Origin: Hofstenia miamia
Taxonomy: Eukaryota > Xenacoelomorpha > Acoela
Reading direction: 5' to 3'
NCBI GenBank assembly: GCA_004352715.1
Contig: SCFE01000036.1
Span: forward strand, 2,108,448-2,172,447
DNA: 64,000 nt
Position 1 is the first letter of the stretch. Each line of letters begins with the position of its first letter. The notes under the pieces are model-generated. The model had not been told where the DNA came from. It saw nothing but the letters and a program-made list of their open reading frames with translations, and searched no databases. The translations under genes and the position numbers were made by a program. Below, piece after piece: positions 45,471 to 57,417 of this stretch.

Positions 45471-46050
45471 AACAAGAGAAAAACAACAAGGAGTGCGTTG
45501 GGATTGGGAATTAAGTTTCATATCTAACATATGTTAAATTACTTATATTTTTTAATTTCCAATCCCTGATGTATAGTGCAATTTACGCAGAAACCTCTTT
45601 TGACTATTAGTCAAAATATTTTCGATTATTGGAAAAAAGATGCTGTTTAAAAAATCTGTTCAATGTTTGCGGAGAGAATATAAGAAAGACATCAACATTC
45701 GCGCTATTTCCCCTAACTGTGCCCATTTTGACTTTTCATATTTAACTTGCGAAATTGCTTAACTATAGCAAAAATAAGTTAACACATTTTTAAAGTTTAT
45801 TTATATATTTTTTAATCAAATTGTTAACAAATAGTAAATACATGTGATCACCACTGTATGCTATATTATGTAGATGAAAACAGTTAGACTCAATTAATGG
45901 CATGAAATCCACATTACACATATATAGGAAAAGGACTTTTGTATAATCACCTTTTAAATTGTGTGAATAGGTCGTAATTCACACTAGGCCTTGCGCATGT
46001 GATTAATATTAAATATAAATGAATTAAAAAATGTCAAAAATATAATTGCT

Positions 46051-46606
46051 GAATGCTACATCTATAATTTTCCTATGCATTTAATTTGCACCCCACTAAA
46101 GTATATATAATTTTAATATAAAAATGTGTATTACGTACATTATTTTTCTTGACTGTTTAGGTATACTACATATTTGAGAAGAAATAATTCTGAAGAACAA
46201 TCAACTTAGGCTACAGAATTTGTAAAATACATGAATTTGGTATTCAATAATTGTTCAGGAATTGAAAAGTTCTTGAGCAATTATATTTAGATTTTAATTT
46301 TTAAGTAATACTATATGAATTTAATATCAAAAATAATTAGATAGCAAAACAATAATTTTTTTCAAATTCTCATACAAGTAAATAAATAAATTGAATGTAG
46401 TTGCATTAGCATATAATCTTGTTAACTTCTATGCATTATTTGAGAGAGAGTGAATGTAATGAGTCATTGGACCGGAGCTATTAGTTCAAACATCGCAATA
46501 AATTCAGTTCATTTAATTCCAAATAATTTTTCTTAAATATTAATTTGCACTGCGTTATTTTGCCACTAGAGGGCTTGTAAATTGTTGAATTAAATTTCGT
46601 CTAATG
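46051..46606. repeat. Dispersed repeat (copy 2 of the 39.1/46.1 kb family)
   Basis: Homologous to 39083-39625. Its last 300 bp recur at 46661-46969 across a single N at 46607, with a few substitutions, again the pattern of joined allelic contigs. Confidence 0.75.
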
Positions 46607-46660
46607 NATTACTTCAAACAGCGAAAGATAATGCGTCATAGGAGCGGAGTAATTAGTAAA

Positions 46661-46969
46661 TTTTTAAGTAATACTATATGAATTTAATATCAAAAATAAT
46701 TAGATAGCAAAACAATAATTTTTTTCAAATTCTCATACAAGTAAATAAATAAATTGAATGTAGTTGCATTAGCATATAATCTTTTTAACTTCTATGCATT
46801 ATTTGAGAGAGAGTGAATGTAATGAGTCATTGGACTGGAGCTATTAGTTCAAACATCGCAATAAATTCAGTTCATTTAATTCCAAATGATTTTTCTTAAA
46901 TATTAATTTGCAATGCGATATTTTGCCACTAGAGGGCTTGTAAATCGTTGAATTAAATTTCGTCTAATG
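46661..46969. repeat. Partial copy of the 46.1 kb repeat after a single-N join
   Basis: Near-identical to 46299-46606. It abuts the duplicated gag segment at 46970 with no target-site structure, so the join is probably artificial or a recombination point. Confidence 0.75.
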
Positions 46970-46975
46970 TTGGGA

Positions 46976-47260
46976 AGACTGAGTAAGGTTAGTATCAGGT
47001 TTCATTAAGTTCGTAATAGTTTCTAATATATTAGTTCTGAATACATTTAGATTTTCTTGCATTGATGATTCAAATCTTTGGAACTGTTCTTGCGTCACAA
47101 AATTTTCTTTACTTTGGGAAGACGATGATTGAGACAATTGTCTCTCTAGAGCGGATATTTTATTTTCCATATCATTTATGTGTTCAGCTTGGTCCATTAC
47201 TAGTTCAATTAATTCAGGTTTAGTTAAAGTTTTTAGAGATGATTGAGGATAATTTACCAT
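46976..47260 (-). pseudogene. Duplicate of the Gypsy gag 5' end
   Basis: The minus strand opens with a plausible gag start (ATG at 47258-47260), MVNYPQSSLKTLTKPELI, then the same coiled-coil-like stretch as at 44853-44610, with identical bases. The start codon region is only present here, because the other copy enters the gap. Upstream sequence (47261-47580) may be leader or LTR, but I see no primer-binding site I can name. Confidence 0.65.
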
Positions 47261-50099
47261 TATCATAAAGTAACCTTGGCTTTGAGAGAGGTTATATGGC
47301 AGTAAAACAAGTGCAGGTGAATTGTGAATTAAGACCATGCATAAAATTCCATTCAAAACTAAAGCAAAGTAGAACAAGAGTTTTCTGTAAAACTATAGAT
47401 AGCAGAGTTTGGCAATTTAATAACAACTTTATTTCCTAATATTTTCATCAATTCAGTAGACAAATGCCGCTTCCATTTTGGGGACAATATAAAATGAATC
47501 TTCATTATAAGAATTCTTTTATATCTTCTAGATAGATTGGAAAAAAATGACAAACATCGAGTTGCTCATGTATTTAAAACCTTTTGCTTTAATGTCAACG
47601 AAAATGCCAAATTGAAGAACAAATTGGTACAGGGATGAAGTCCAGAAAATAAAGCAAGCACCGAGTAAAAAACAAAATTTTTGGAGTTCATTAAAAAAAT
47701 ACAACTATTGTCAATTCAAGTCTTTCATTTAAAGAAGATGATTTATAATTTGAACTATAATTCGGATTACTAAATATTTATTGTACATACATAGATTTGT
47801 ATTTAAAAATTGTAAAATAAAACATTTGTTATTTTAAAAAAATTTAAAGGTTTCGTTTTTAACGTACTAATCAAGTGCTCCAAACGGTCTAGATTTTTAC
47901 AGTTGAAGTAGCAAGTGTTCAGATCCATCGTTGGAAGCGGGTCGGGTTTGATCAACTCTTTGTTGGATTCGGGTATGGTCGAAAGATTTTTTTATATCGG
48001 GCTACGTCGTTTTATCAATGATGTTGACATTAATTGATGGTTACATGTACAGGTTTTAGCACTACATTGAACAATTGAACAGTGCATAGCAAGGCATTTA
48101 CTTTTTTCACTACTTTCTAACTAGTTCTGCCGGAAAACACATATAAATCGGATTGTTTTGGTGCAGTTAGGTCAAATTGAGGAAGACTGTTCAAATCTAA
48201 TTGGGTCGGGTCCAAAAAGTTTGACCAGTTTCCAACCTGACCAAGTTTGGTACGGTTCTGATATATTTGGTCCAGTCCATTTTCTACTCTGTGTTTATGA
48301 ATAGGACATAAAAATAAGGATCGCCTAAATTATGGATGCAAGTTATTGATGTGTCAGAGTTAAAAAATGTTGCAACTTTCGAATATACATTTGTCATTAA
48401 CTTTCTTTTAAATAGAATTCATCAAACCGGTTATTATTTTGCAAGTAATGTTATGTATACTGTCCTAATTTATTATATGCTTCACCAGAGTAGATTTAAA
48501 TTTAAAGCAGCAACAAAATCATACATTGCTATCTCAAATTTGTATCACGTGTGTACTACAAATCAGTTATCAAAGCCTTATAATGTTTAGCAAGAAAGTA
48601 CTTGACAAATAGAGTTTTCTTTTTGTTCCTCTGATTTATCAGTATTTTACTGCACTTATTTTTGTTTTATTTTATTTTTCTATTTTATTGTGTATATTTA
48701 TACAATGCGGAAATAAAGCCTTTATTTATTATTTATAGTCATTTATAATTATCATTATTCAAACAAAACTAATGACGCCAAGCAGGAACTTAATATTTCA
48801 TATTAGAGGTTGATAGCAATAGTGAGCTAAACCACAATTCGAATTTTATTAAAAGGGTGCTCACAGTACTAGCTTTGTGTAAAATCCTGTTCTTACAATA
48901 TTTTTTTAATCATGATAAATATGTTGGTGATATAATTAAAGTCATTCAGTAAAAAAGAAAACATGAAAATTGAATAATTAATGCTTTATAATTTGGGCTA
49001 ACCCAGTATGGTTCGCAGCCCCTGATATATGTAATGAAGTACATTGTACAAAGTGAGCATCTGCCGTTCTAGACCTACCACTATATACATATAGAAATTT
49101 AAGACTTTATACAGCCTCACACAAAAATTAAGTACAAGATGTTTTTACCAAAATTTTCACGTTTTCGCATATAGCGTTTTGCATGTGCATAGGTGTGACC
49201 AAAACGTGTTCATTCTAACATGATGGATACGTGCTAAACTAATTACCATTTACCACATGAGAATAACTTCAACAATGTGTAAAGATAATGATGTTCAATC
49301 AGCTATTATGGATCATATCGTCAAACTGCTTGAACGAATTTGTTATTTGTAGAAATTGTGTTTCTGTTCCATAGTTTTCGCATCTGCAACATCAGATGTA
49401 AATTTATTCTCAAGGAGTAATCGCTGTTCTAGTGCTAAAACCAAACTTTTTCAGGAAAAAAGTTTCATGGAATGATAAAAGCAGCATTCAGTTATTGAGC
49501 AATGATGATACAGTGAGTATTTTCTGTGATCAACACTAATGATTTTTGCTCCAAATAAACGTGAGCCTCTTTGAAGCATGGGCCCCAGGTTACCATTTGG
49601 AGTGTTTTTTCTACAAAGAGGTTGGGATGCTCAGTTTTCTTGAGCCAAATAAGAAAATGAATTTATCCAGAAACACAAAAGTTCTTGAAGAGGTTGTGCC
49701 TACTCTTACAACCTCTTCGAAATTTTGGTATATTCCAAGACGAAGGCGCTCATTGCCATAGATCGGTCCAGGATAAAATAAGGGAAAAAGAACTTTGCAT
49801 TTAGAGTTCAAATAAGGTTGGTTAAAGTGCGAACTGTAACTTCATAGAAAAATATAATTGTAATTAGGGCGACAAAAGTTAATAAATACAATACGGTCAA
49901 GCTAAAGTCAAAACTAACACTTTTAAAAAATAAAGTCAAAATTGACAATTTCTGAAATAAAGGTCAAATGTATACGATCAGTTCTTAGAAATTGGTGCTG
50001 TTTTTCTCACTGATTGCATATTTCCAAGAAATACACATAACCAGTGTTGGCTCGTAGATTGTGTAACATTGTGCGAAAACCAATGAAGGCCGTGCTACT
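47261..50099. other. Intergenic with GGGTCGGGT-rich patch, no gene
   Basis: The part at 47930-48285 is rich in GGGTCGGGT and GTCAAATT words, like the subterminal repeats of hAT-type MITEs, but I found no clean TIR pair. Open stretches at 48336-48590 and 49546-49761 have no recognisable domain. Confidence 0.35.
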
Positions 50100-50760
50100 G
50101 CAAAAGGCTTCTGTTTTCAGCGTTACATGTGTTGATACGAGTTCCCCGAACAAATAATTTGCTGAAAAGACGTGAAGGCATTTTTGGCAGCCAACATACC
50201 ATTGAAATAAATGAGACAGTCTGTCATGCAGAAGTTATTACTATATATGAAATGGCAATTGCCCGGTGCAGATAACGAAGAAACTCGTGTCATGGATATT
50301 CTGAATGATAAAGTCTTGCTGATAGTCGATGAATCCGAAACCAATGATTGCAAAGATTGCAGCAAGAATGTTAATAAGCTGGTGCCAACATTTTTAATGC
50401 TGCGATGGTGAAAATCACCTCGCGCAGACATTTATTTCATGAAAGTGATAGTCCACCTATTTAAATGATTACAAGGTGTGGTTCTTGGCTGAGAGCTGTC
50501 ATCGGAAAATATGTTTATTATTTACCAGAAATCCGACGTATAGTGCTGTCGTTGCCAAGTGTTGGGGATTTAATAGATCGGACAAAACAGCAGTCAAAAG
50601 CTTAGCTCTAGAAATGGAATTAACGGAGATTACCCGGTTTACAGTGGCCTTTTAGAACTAATTGTCAAAATAGACTCCGCAAATATTCGTTGTGCGTGCA
50701 AAGATCGCAACTATATGCCTGAAAAACTTGGTGAAATACTTTATCTACCATTTTAACCAC
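50100..50760 (+). pseudogene. hAT-type transposase remnant
   Basis: Pieces in three frames line up in transposase order: NLLKRREGIFGSQHTIEIN (from about 50155), DILNDKVLLIVDESETND (about 50300; the V-x-VDE strand carries an early catalytic Asp), and near 50470 TRCGSWLRAVIGKYVYYLPEI, which matches the TRWGSWL-A-x-YY segment of hAT transposases with Trp changed to Cys. At least three stops or shifts break it. Confidence 0.55.
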
Positions 50761-50810
50761 CTAGTTTTTGCCCTAAAGTCAAAATAAAATAAAAATTGAA
50801 CAATCGTTAG

Positions 50811-51118
50811 GTAAAAAATTTCCAATAACAACACCTGTCTTTAAACTTCGTCTTATGAATAACATTGGTAAATTTAGCTATTGGCTTGCATTTGAAAACT
50901 CAGAGTGCCTTGTATTCATTCATCACAATGACTCATTATCTGTGCAAATATTAAATTTTACTAATTTAAAAATTCACCAACAATTGATCTACCCATTTAA
51001 TAAAGGTTTCTTAGAAAAAAGTCGCCACATACAAGAAAAAATAATCATGATAAGCACATTTTACACACCAACCATCCATGCTACTAATTGGATTTATAGT
51101 GGTGAAGGTAGTGCTTAG
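50811..51118 (+). CDS. Orphan exon-like ORF of unknown function
   Basis: An open frame of about 100 codons follows a CGTTAG acceptor-like site near 50810 and ends either at a GAAG|GTAGTG donor-like site (about 51108) or at the TAG at 51116-51118. It encodes a hydrophobic-alternating sequence (KFSYWLAFENSECLVFIHH, then SLSVQILNF) that looks like beta strands. I recognise no family and no matching neighbour exons. Confidence 0.3.
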
Positions 51119-52028
51119 AAACATACATCTACGTAATCAAATGTTTCCCGAAAAAATTAAATAATCATCTTTGAATATAAATTAATTAGAATTTTCATAA
51201 GTATATTGTAATTGAAGAAATTTTTCTGTAGTGATATAATCACAAAGCAATGCTGAACAAAGTTTTATCGAGATCAATGTTCAGGTAAATTTCAAACATA
51301 TTACTCATATGGATTGTTTGCATTAGAATGTTTATTTATATTTTTTGTTATTTTTAGAAAATATAAATTTTCAAACAAATCTCAAAATCCCAATTTACTT
51401 TTGGATAAAATCAATAAAAATGAAATTTATGTCATTGACGCATTCTATAATTTTCGGGAGATTACATGAGGTAACAAAGCATGTAATAATGAAATAAATG
51501 ATATCAATTTGGGGACTATGGTACCTAATGGGTTCGAATAGCAGTACATTTTCCATTCTGAAAAACAATAGTGAATTTCTTCCAATCGAGATGAAGTGAA
51601 TACAATTTTTTCTTCTAAGGTAATATGATCATTGGTGGTTCAAAATTCTCTATAAATGATTCTTCTTAGTAATTGTTAAAATGTTGGGAAAGAAGGTCTA
51701 CAGATGTTGTTCGATGCTTCGATAAAAAGTACTGTGTTCTGTAATCTATCCAATCAAGATTCACTGCAACTAAACCGATTACTATAAAAGCTTTACAGAT
51801 GCGGGTTCATCATTGAAAACAGGAGCAGAACACTATCCAAAGGCTTTGAGAATCCAATAAATATACTCCTTATTCTACTCCTAGGACGAAGAATACTGAA
51901 ATGCAGGGGAAGGACGAAATATCAATTATCTTAGATAAGGACTTCGGCCTATAGAAAGGTTCTGTCTTTTCGATATTTAGTGCAATTTTATTAATTTTAT
52001 ATCATAATTGATGGTTTTGTTATCGGTT
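51119..52028. other. Intergenic, no gene seen
   Basis: A possible mini-exon at 51232-51286 has fair splice sites but every phase contains a stop. I see nothing else. Confidence 0.35.
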
Positions 52029-52400
52029 TCATAATTGTTGAAATTTATCAAAGTTAAATTCCATTCTGTTTTCTTTTGACCACAACGAAAAAAGGCTTTT
52101 ATCTGATTGTAAATCAGTGCAGCTTTGACCAATTATCTTTGTATCATCAGCAAATAGAAGTGGCATTGTATCAATACATTGATCAGGTAAATCATTAAAA
52201 ATATAAATAAAAAGAAAAGGTCCAAGTACAGATTCATGTGGTACATCACTAGTAATTGGAAATAGGTCAGATTTCGTGTTGTTTATAATAACCTGTTGAG
52301 TCCTATTTGATAAGTATGAGGAAAGTATATTTAGAAAACTATGTAGACTATTCAATCTGCTGAGTTTATCTAAAAAATATCATGAGGAACTTTATCGAAG
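52029..52400 (-). pseudogene. RT fragment (motifs A to C) of a non-LTR element
   Basis: From about 52400 the minus strand encodes DLDFDKVPHDIF (motif A), then after a shift FLNILSSYLSNRTQQVIIN, VPHESVLGPFLFIYIFNDLP (motif B with the usual Q-G as H-E) and LLFADDTKI (motif C intact). It ends at a frame break near 52029. It is distinct from the other RT fragments in the window. Confidence 0.8.
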
Positions 52401-52935
52401 TCAAGATCATACATGAACTATCTACATCGGAGTACAATCTACGTATATCTACAAAGATGAAAGATAATTACTATAGGTTTTGAATAGAATATACATATAT
52501 AGTTATATGTCGCTATGTACCTACCAAATAGCGTACATAACGAAATATCAAGTTGTACAAAGCAACGCATGAAAAGAAGTTATTGGAATATTGCAAAAAA
52601 ATTGCTGTATGACTACGGAGGTTTTGAATTGCTATTTTTATTAAAATTCTAAGCATGTTTTTTGCAAAATACTCAGTTTGTCAAATTCAGATTGAATTAA
52701 CAGTTACATTGTTAAGTAATTATATAGCTATACATAAGGCGCCATTTTCACTACAATTGATATATTTTCTAAAACAATGCTTCTGAAAGTAGTCCGTACA
52801 TTCATGTACACCACTTAGGGTGTGATAATCATTATATTTCTTCAACTACAATTTCTGGAGTAGTTAGCGACATGTATAAATTTCACGAATTTTACATTGT
52901 GACTACTGTAATATACATTTCAAGGTGCACATGGT
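52401..52935. other. Intergenic, no gene seen
   Basis: AT-rich with no coding signal. Confidence 0.35.
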
Positions 52936-52938
52936 AAC

Positions 52939-53080
52939 ATATATATATATATATANNNNNNNNNNNNNNNNNNNNNNNNNNNNNNNNNNNNNNNNNNNNN
53001 NNNNNNNNNNNNNNNNNNNNNNNNNNNNNNNNNNNNNNNNNNNNNNNNNNNNNNNNNNNNNNNNNNATATATATATATAT
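52939..53080. repeat. (AT)n microsatellite with assembly gap (N 52956-53066)
   Basis: AT dinucleotides on both sides of a 111-base gap. Confidence 0.9.
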
Positions 53081-56000
53081 ACTACGAATATATCACATAA
53101 AGGATTAGAATTTGATCCATAAGTACTTGACAAAATATTGAAAAATAAATGAAATGTATAAATATATCGTGATAGTTATGCATAGCATGATATCTGAGGC
53201 TTACATGAACTGTTGCTTTGTACTGTGTAACTATAATAATTACATAGATTTCTACAAAGATGATATGAATGATATGCATATGAATACAAGTAATAATGGT
53301 TATACTCTAAATCAAAGCTTGCACAGAATGCTATTATTGCTTAGCAAAACTACAGTTTTTACCGAACAAAGGTTCGAGTAAAACATTCAACGATGTGAAT
53401 AAGGTATTTAAATGTCCAATATTTTCTTTGAAAATATGCAGTATTCTGTATTTCAAGTGAAACTGAAATCTTGTAAACGACACAATATACCAGTACGTAC
53501 ACATGCAAAACTTCAAATAGCAGTTTATTCTTATAAATGAATTATGATTGGTTCAACTTCACTTCTCATCAATTGGTTCAAATTTTATGCATAATTTTCA
53601 TTGGTTTTGAATTGCTAAATTGAAGACTTTTCGCATATCTCATAGATACCTGAAAATTTAAAAATTGTCCCAAAAATTTGTAATACAAGTTTATTACATG
53701 GGCTCAGAATAATCTTACTTTGAAAATGATTTATTTGTGACGCTTACTTTATGCAGGATGATAGTCAAATACAATTATTTGTTATGCCTTTTTGTTATCT
53801 CTAATCAAATGGTAGCAGTACACGGGAATAACTGACAGACCTATATCAATGCATTGTTTCAATTGAAAATAACTTATGTTAACTTTCTAAATATATAGTA
53901 AAAGATATTAATGCTTGTCCAAACTGTTTTTTCTCTGCAATAAATATACATTTGTGATGCACGAATTCCTATTTGTAGTAAGAATATATCGGAATTATTG
54001 GTTAAATCTCGTTTTTTAGTATGATTTCAAAAGGTTCTACACATGCTTCAACTAGTTGTAGCAGAGAGACTTCAGTTAAAATCTTTTACACTCTGACATA
54101 ATAGTATCTTGCTTATATGAAAAGTATTAATGTAAATATTAATGTTGCCTAAAGAACTACCGCAGTTATAAAGAAATATAAAAATAAGAAATGATTAATA
54201 ATATTTTCAAAATATGATAGATAAAAGATTCATTTTTGGGTCTTACTGTAACTGTTGGCCTTGAAACAATAGTCACAATAGAACTTTGAAGGTGAAGTAT
54301 CAGTTTTATGAGTACTTATCATATCTCAAAGGTCTAATGTAAATGTATATCAAATATAATATCTATGAGACAGTCAATCCTTCAATTGATCGCCTAAATA
54401 TTGCTGGTACGTCATCAGCATCACTGTGGCGACACATTGTTATTCTATATCTACACCTGTATAACTAAAATAAACTTGAATGTTCATATTCTTATTCGGA
54501 TATTTTATTATCTACTTTGGATTTTTGAATATGCAATCCGGATATTTGAATGTTTTACTCAGATCTTTGAATATGTTAATTCGATAGCTTCACTTTTTGA
54601 GCCATTGAAATCATTTAGCGATTCCGATTGTAGTTCAAAGAATTTTTCCTGTTGTAGAGTCGATTCACACTTTTCATTATGTACACTGCAATTCATTTAT
54701 CTTTGCACGTGATTAGACCTTGATGCCTTTCTAACCTGGAAGTTCTCTCTGGAATAAATAGGAATTTGTTATGGAAACTGGTGTTAGAAATAATCTTTGA
54801 TAAATTTGGGAGGAATATGCATGCATTATTAATCAGATTCATGAATTCTTGATTTTTTTAGCTTTTCATTATATTACAAAATGCAAAGATTTAATTCATG
54901 GTAAAGCCACACAATAGGATTACAATAGGTATAAATGAGTCAAAGATCCATCCTGTATGCTCATGATCACTTTTCATCACATTCACACCCATATCTGAAT
55001 CATTAAAAGCAAGAAACTCGGAAAGAATTTGAGAGCATTCAAAAGGAGACTAGCTGAAACAAAAGAACCTCAGCATATTTATTAGAATCTTATAGTTTTC
55101 TTAAAGCTCTCAATATTTGTGTACTACAAGACTGTAACATTAAAATTCACTGAAAAAACCACTATCAACTCGCACTTTATATTAAACTTTAACTTTCCAT
55201 TGCATCCTTAAAGACACAAACGGTTTTGTCAAGTTTTTCAAACCATTTTCTTCAAGTATATTAGGAAGGTTGGGAATCCTGGGATTTTGACACATCTGTG
55301 GGTGAGTGTGCAAAACTTTGAAATAAAAATTATTCATGTGTTTGAAGTACAAGAAAATATTAAACTTGTTTAATAGAAAATGCGACATTTGCAAAATGTA
55401 AAAATTTTTTCCCATATATAGTATTCAGATAATAAAGTTATAGGTGCTTATAAATATTTTATAGAAAACTCCACATATTGTTTAGGCTCAATATATTTGT
55501 TGTTCACAATCAAAATAAGTTAGCGAGATCGCATAAATTTTAATATACTAGGCAATCAGAGACGATCAAAAACTTCATAACAGTTTATATATTATATTCA
55601 TATACTTGAGGTGGGGGATCAGAAAGTTTTGAGAATTGCAGCATTAGCTCAAATATAATAAAATTTTACAAAAACAGACATGAATTATATAACAGTCTCT
55701 TTGCGCACATATAACGTTTCGGCAACATTTCCATCTGCATTTACAAAGTCTTCTTGTTGTAGAATCACTGTAACAAATGCATTTATGAGTTTATCTCCCA
55801 TTCAGAATTGCTGCTGCCGAAGACGTTTTTTCAAAAAAATGAATCTGACACTTTCTCTAAACAGGCGAATGATAGTAGAAATTTGCTTTTAAAACATATG
55901 GCATTGTTGATAGTCTTGCGGGAACAGACGGAAGTGAATGATTTACACCCAACAAAAGTTCTTAGCATAGCCAATGCATGCTGTTAGAAGTGTCCTTCAA

Positions 56001-57293
56001 CTGTTTAATGATCTGCGCATCTAAATTAGTACCAGTGGTGTCAAACCCTTAAAATTCAGTGAGCACGTGTAAATAATTTCATATCAATAACCCTAAGCAG
56101 CTTCCGAATTTCCTCAAATTTCCTTTGGTTTCTTTAAAAAAATTTTAACGCCTATAACTCACGATCTAATAAAGATATCTAAAATCGGAAGGATTCAAAG
56201 AATAGGGAGTGTCTCCTCTTTCATTTATGTTTTAAAACAACGCTCGAGATCATAAAACTTATAAACACTTATAAACAGTTAAAGTTCGACGTTTCTCCCG
56301 TGTGCTCTAAGTTTTAGAGTGAGATGAACGTTTAAAAAAACGTAATTTAAAACAATTGTTATGCTTTTCAATTACTTCAGCCACAGAAATACACTTTGGT
56401 ACAAATTTTCAACAAGGTTCGCAATTTCCAAATAAGCTTGGAAAATTTTTTTATGAAAATGTGGAAAACATTTTTCCTTTCAAAAAGACACCAGGCTGAT
56501 TAAGCTTAAATTACAAAATAATCTTTTAAAATCTATGATGATTTCTTTAAGAATATTTCAAGAGCTCATAAATCACTAATTAATAAAGATATCCAAAATC
56601 TAAAAAGCAACGTAATAGAGAAGTGGCTCTTCTTTCATTTACGTTTTAAAAATCTCCTCTTTCTCGAGGTTTGTAGGTGCCATGATTTTAGTCATTTAGC
56701 AGTGCCCTCATTAATGGGGAAACATTTTAGATTAGCTGATAACACATGGGAAGTCATATTGATTATTTGAACTCTAATTATAGGGATAATTTGAATGGAT
56801 TTCAAGAAATCGGAATTTTCATTCAAAAACTAGTTAACGTTTTCAAGTAAATCAGGCACTGAAATGCAATTTTCTCGCATATTTTCATAATATCATTTAT
56901 ATAATTCGGTAAAAGTTCCCATTAATCAAAATATTGCCCATTTCTTGAAATGAACAGTTCGTTCATGCTAAAATATTTTTTAATTAAAGCCTACTGCTTT
57001 GCTTTTGCAAAAATTACATTATTTTGAGAAGACGATTTCTGCATTCATTGGTATTTTCTACTTTCGCTGAAGTAACTCAGTTTTGGTTTGCGACTAATAG
57101 TTTTACCAGGTTGTATAAAGAATAATTGCAGCATGCTTATTTATTGTAAGCACTGATAACGAAATTCAAGCAACTTATTGCTGCGAAATTGCATTTGTAA
57201 ATAACTAGCATAAATGTTTGGAAGATTTTTTAAAAATTGCTGTAATCCTAATTCCAAATTTTCTAAGGGTTATCATCAACTTTATTTAGAACT
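53081..57293. other. Intergenic, no confident gene
   Basis: The minus strand at about 55795-55690 encodes a short GDKLINAFVTVILQQEDF segment that looks protein-like but has no start, end or known family. Other open stretches are unremarkable. The last few hundred bases should contain the promoter of the sialyltransferase-like gene. Confidence 0.35.
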
Positions 57294-57417
57294 ATGTTCC
57301 CCATCATACTGGTTGTAATCACGACGTATTTTTTCTTTGGTATTCTTCGCATTTATATTATGAAGGTAGAAGATGAGCATATCTTTGATTTCATCGGAAG
57401 AGGATGCGAGGCTATAG
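57294..57417 (+). CDS. Sialyltransferase-like gene, exon 1 (membrane anchor)
   Basis: The ATG opens MFPIILVVITTYFFFGILRI and a short stem. The donor is ATAG|GTAAAA in phase 1, which pairs with the AT that opens exon 2 to make an Asp codon. Open reading past the donor runs into TA repeats and is not coding. Confidence 0.75.

Noticed and set aside
51232-51286. Mini-exon after the orphan ORF
   Set aside because: Fair splice sites, but every reading phase has a stop.
51530-51560. tRNA T-arm-like GGGTTCGAATAGC
   Set aside because: No acceptor stem or anticodon arm at the right distance.
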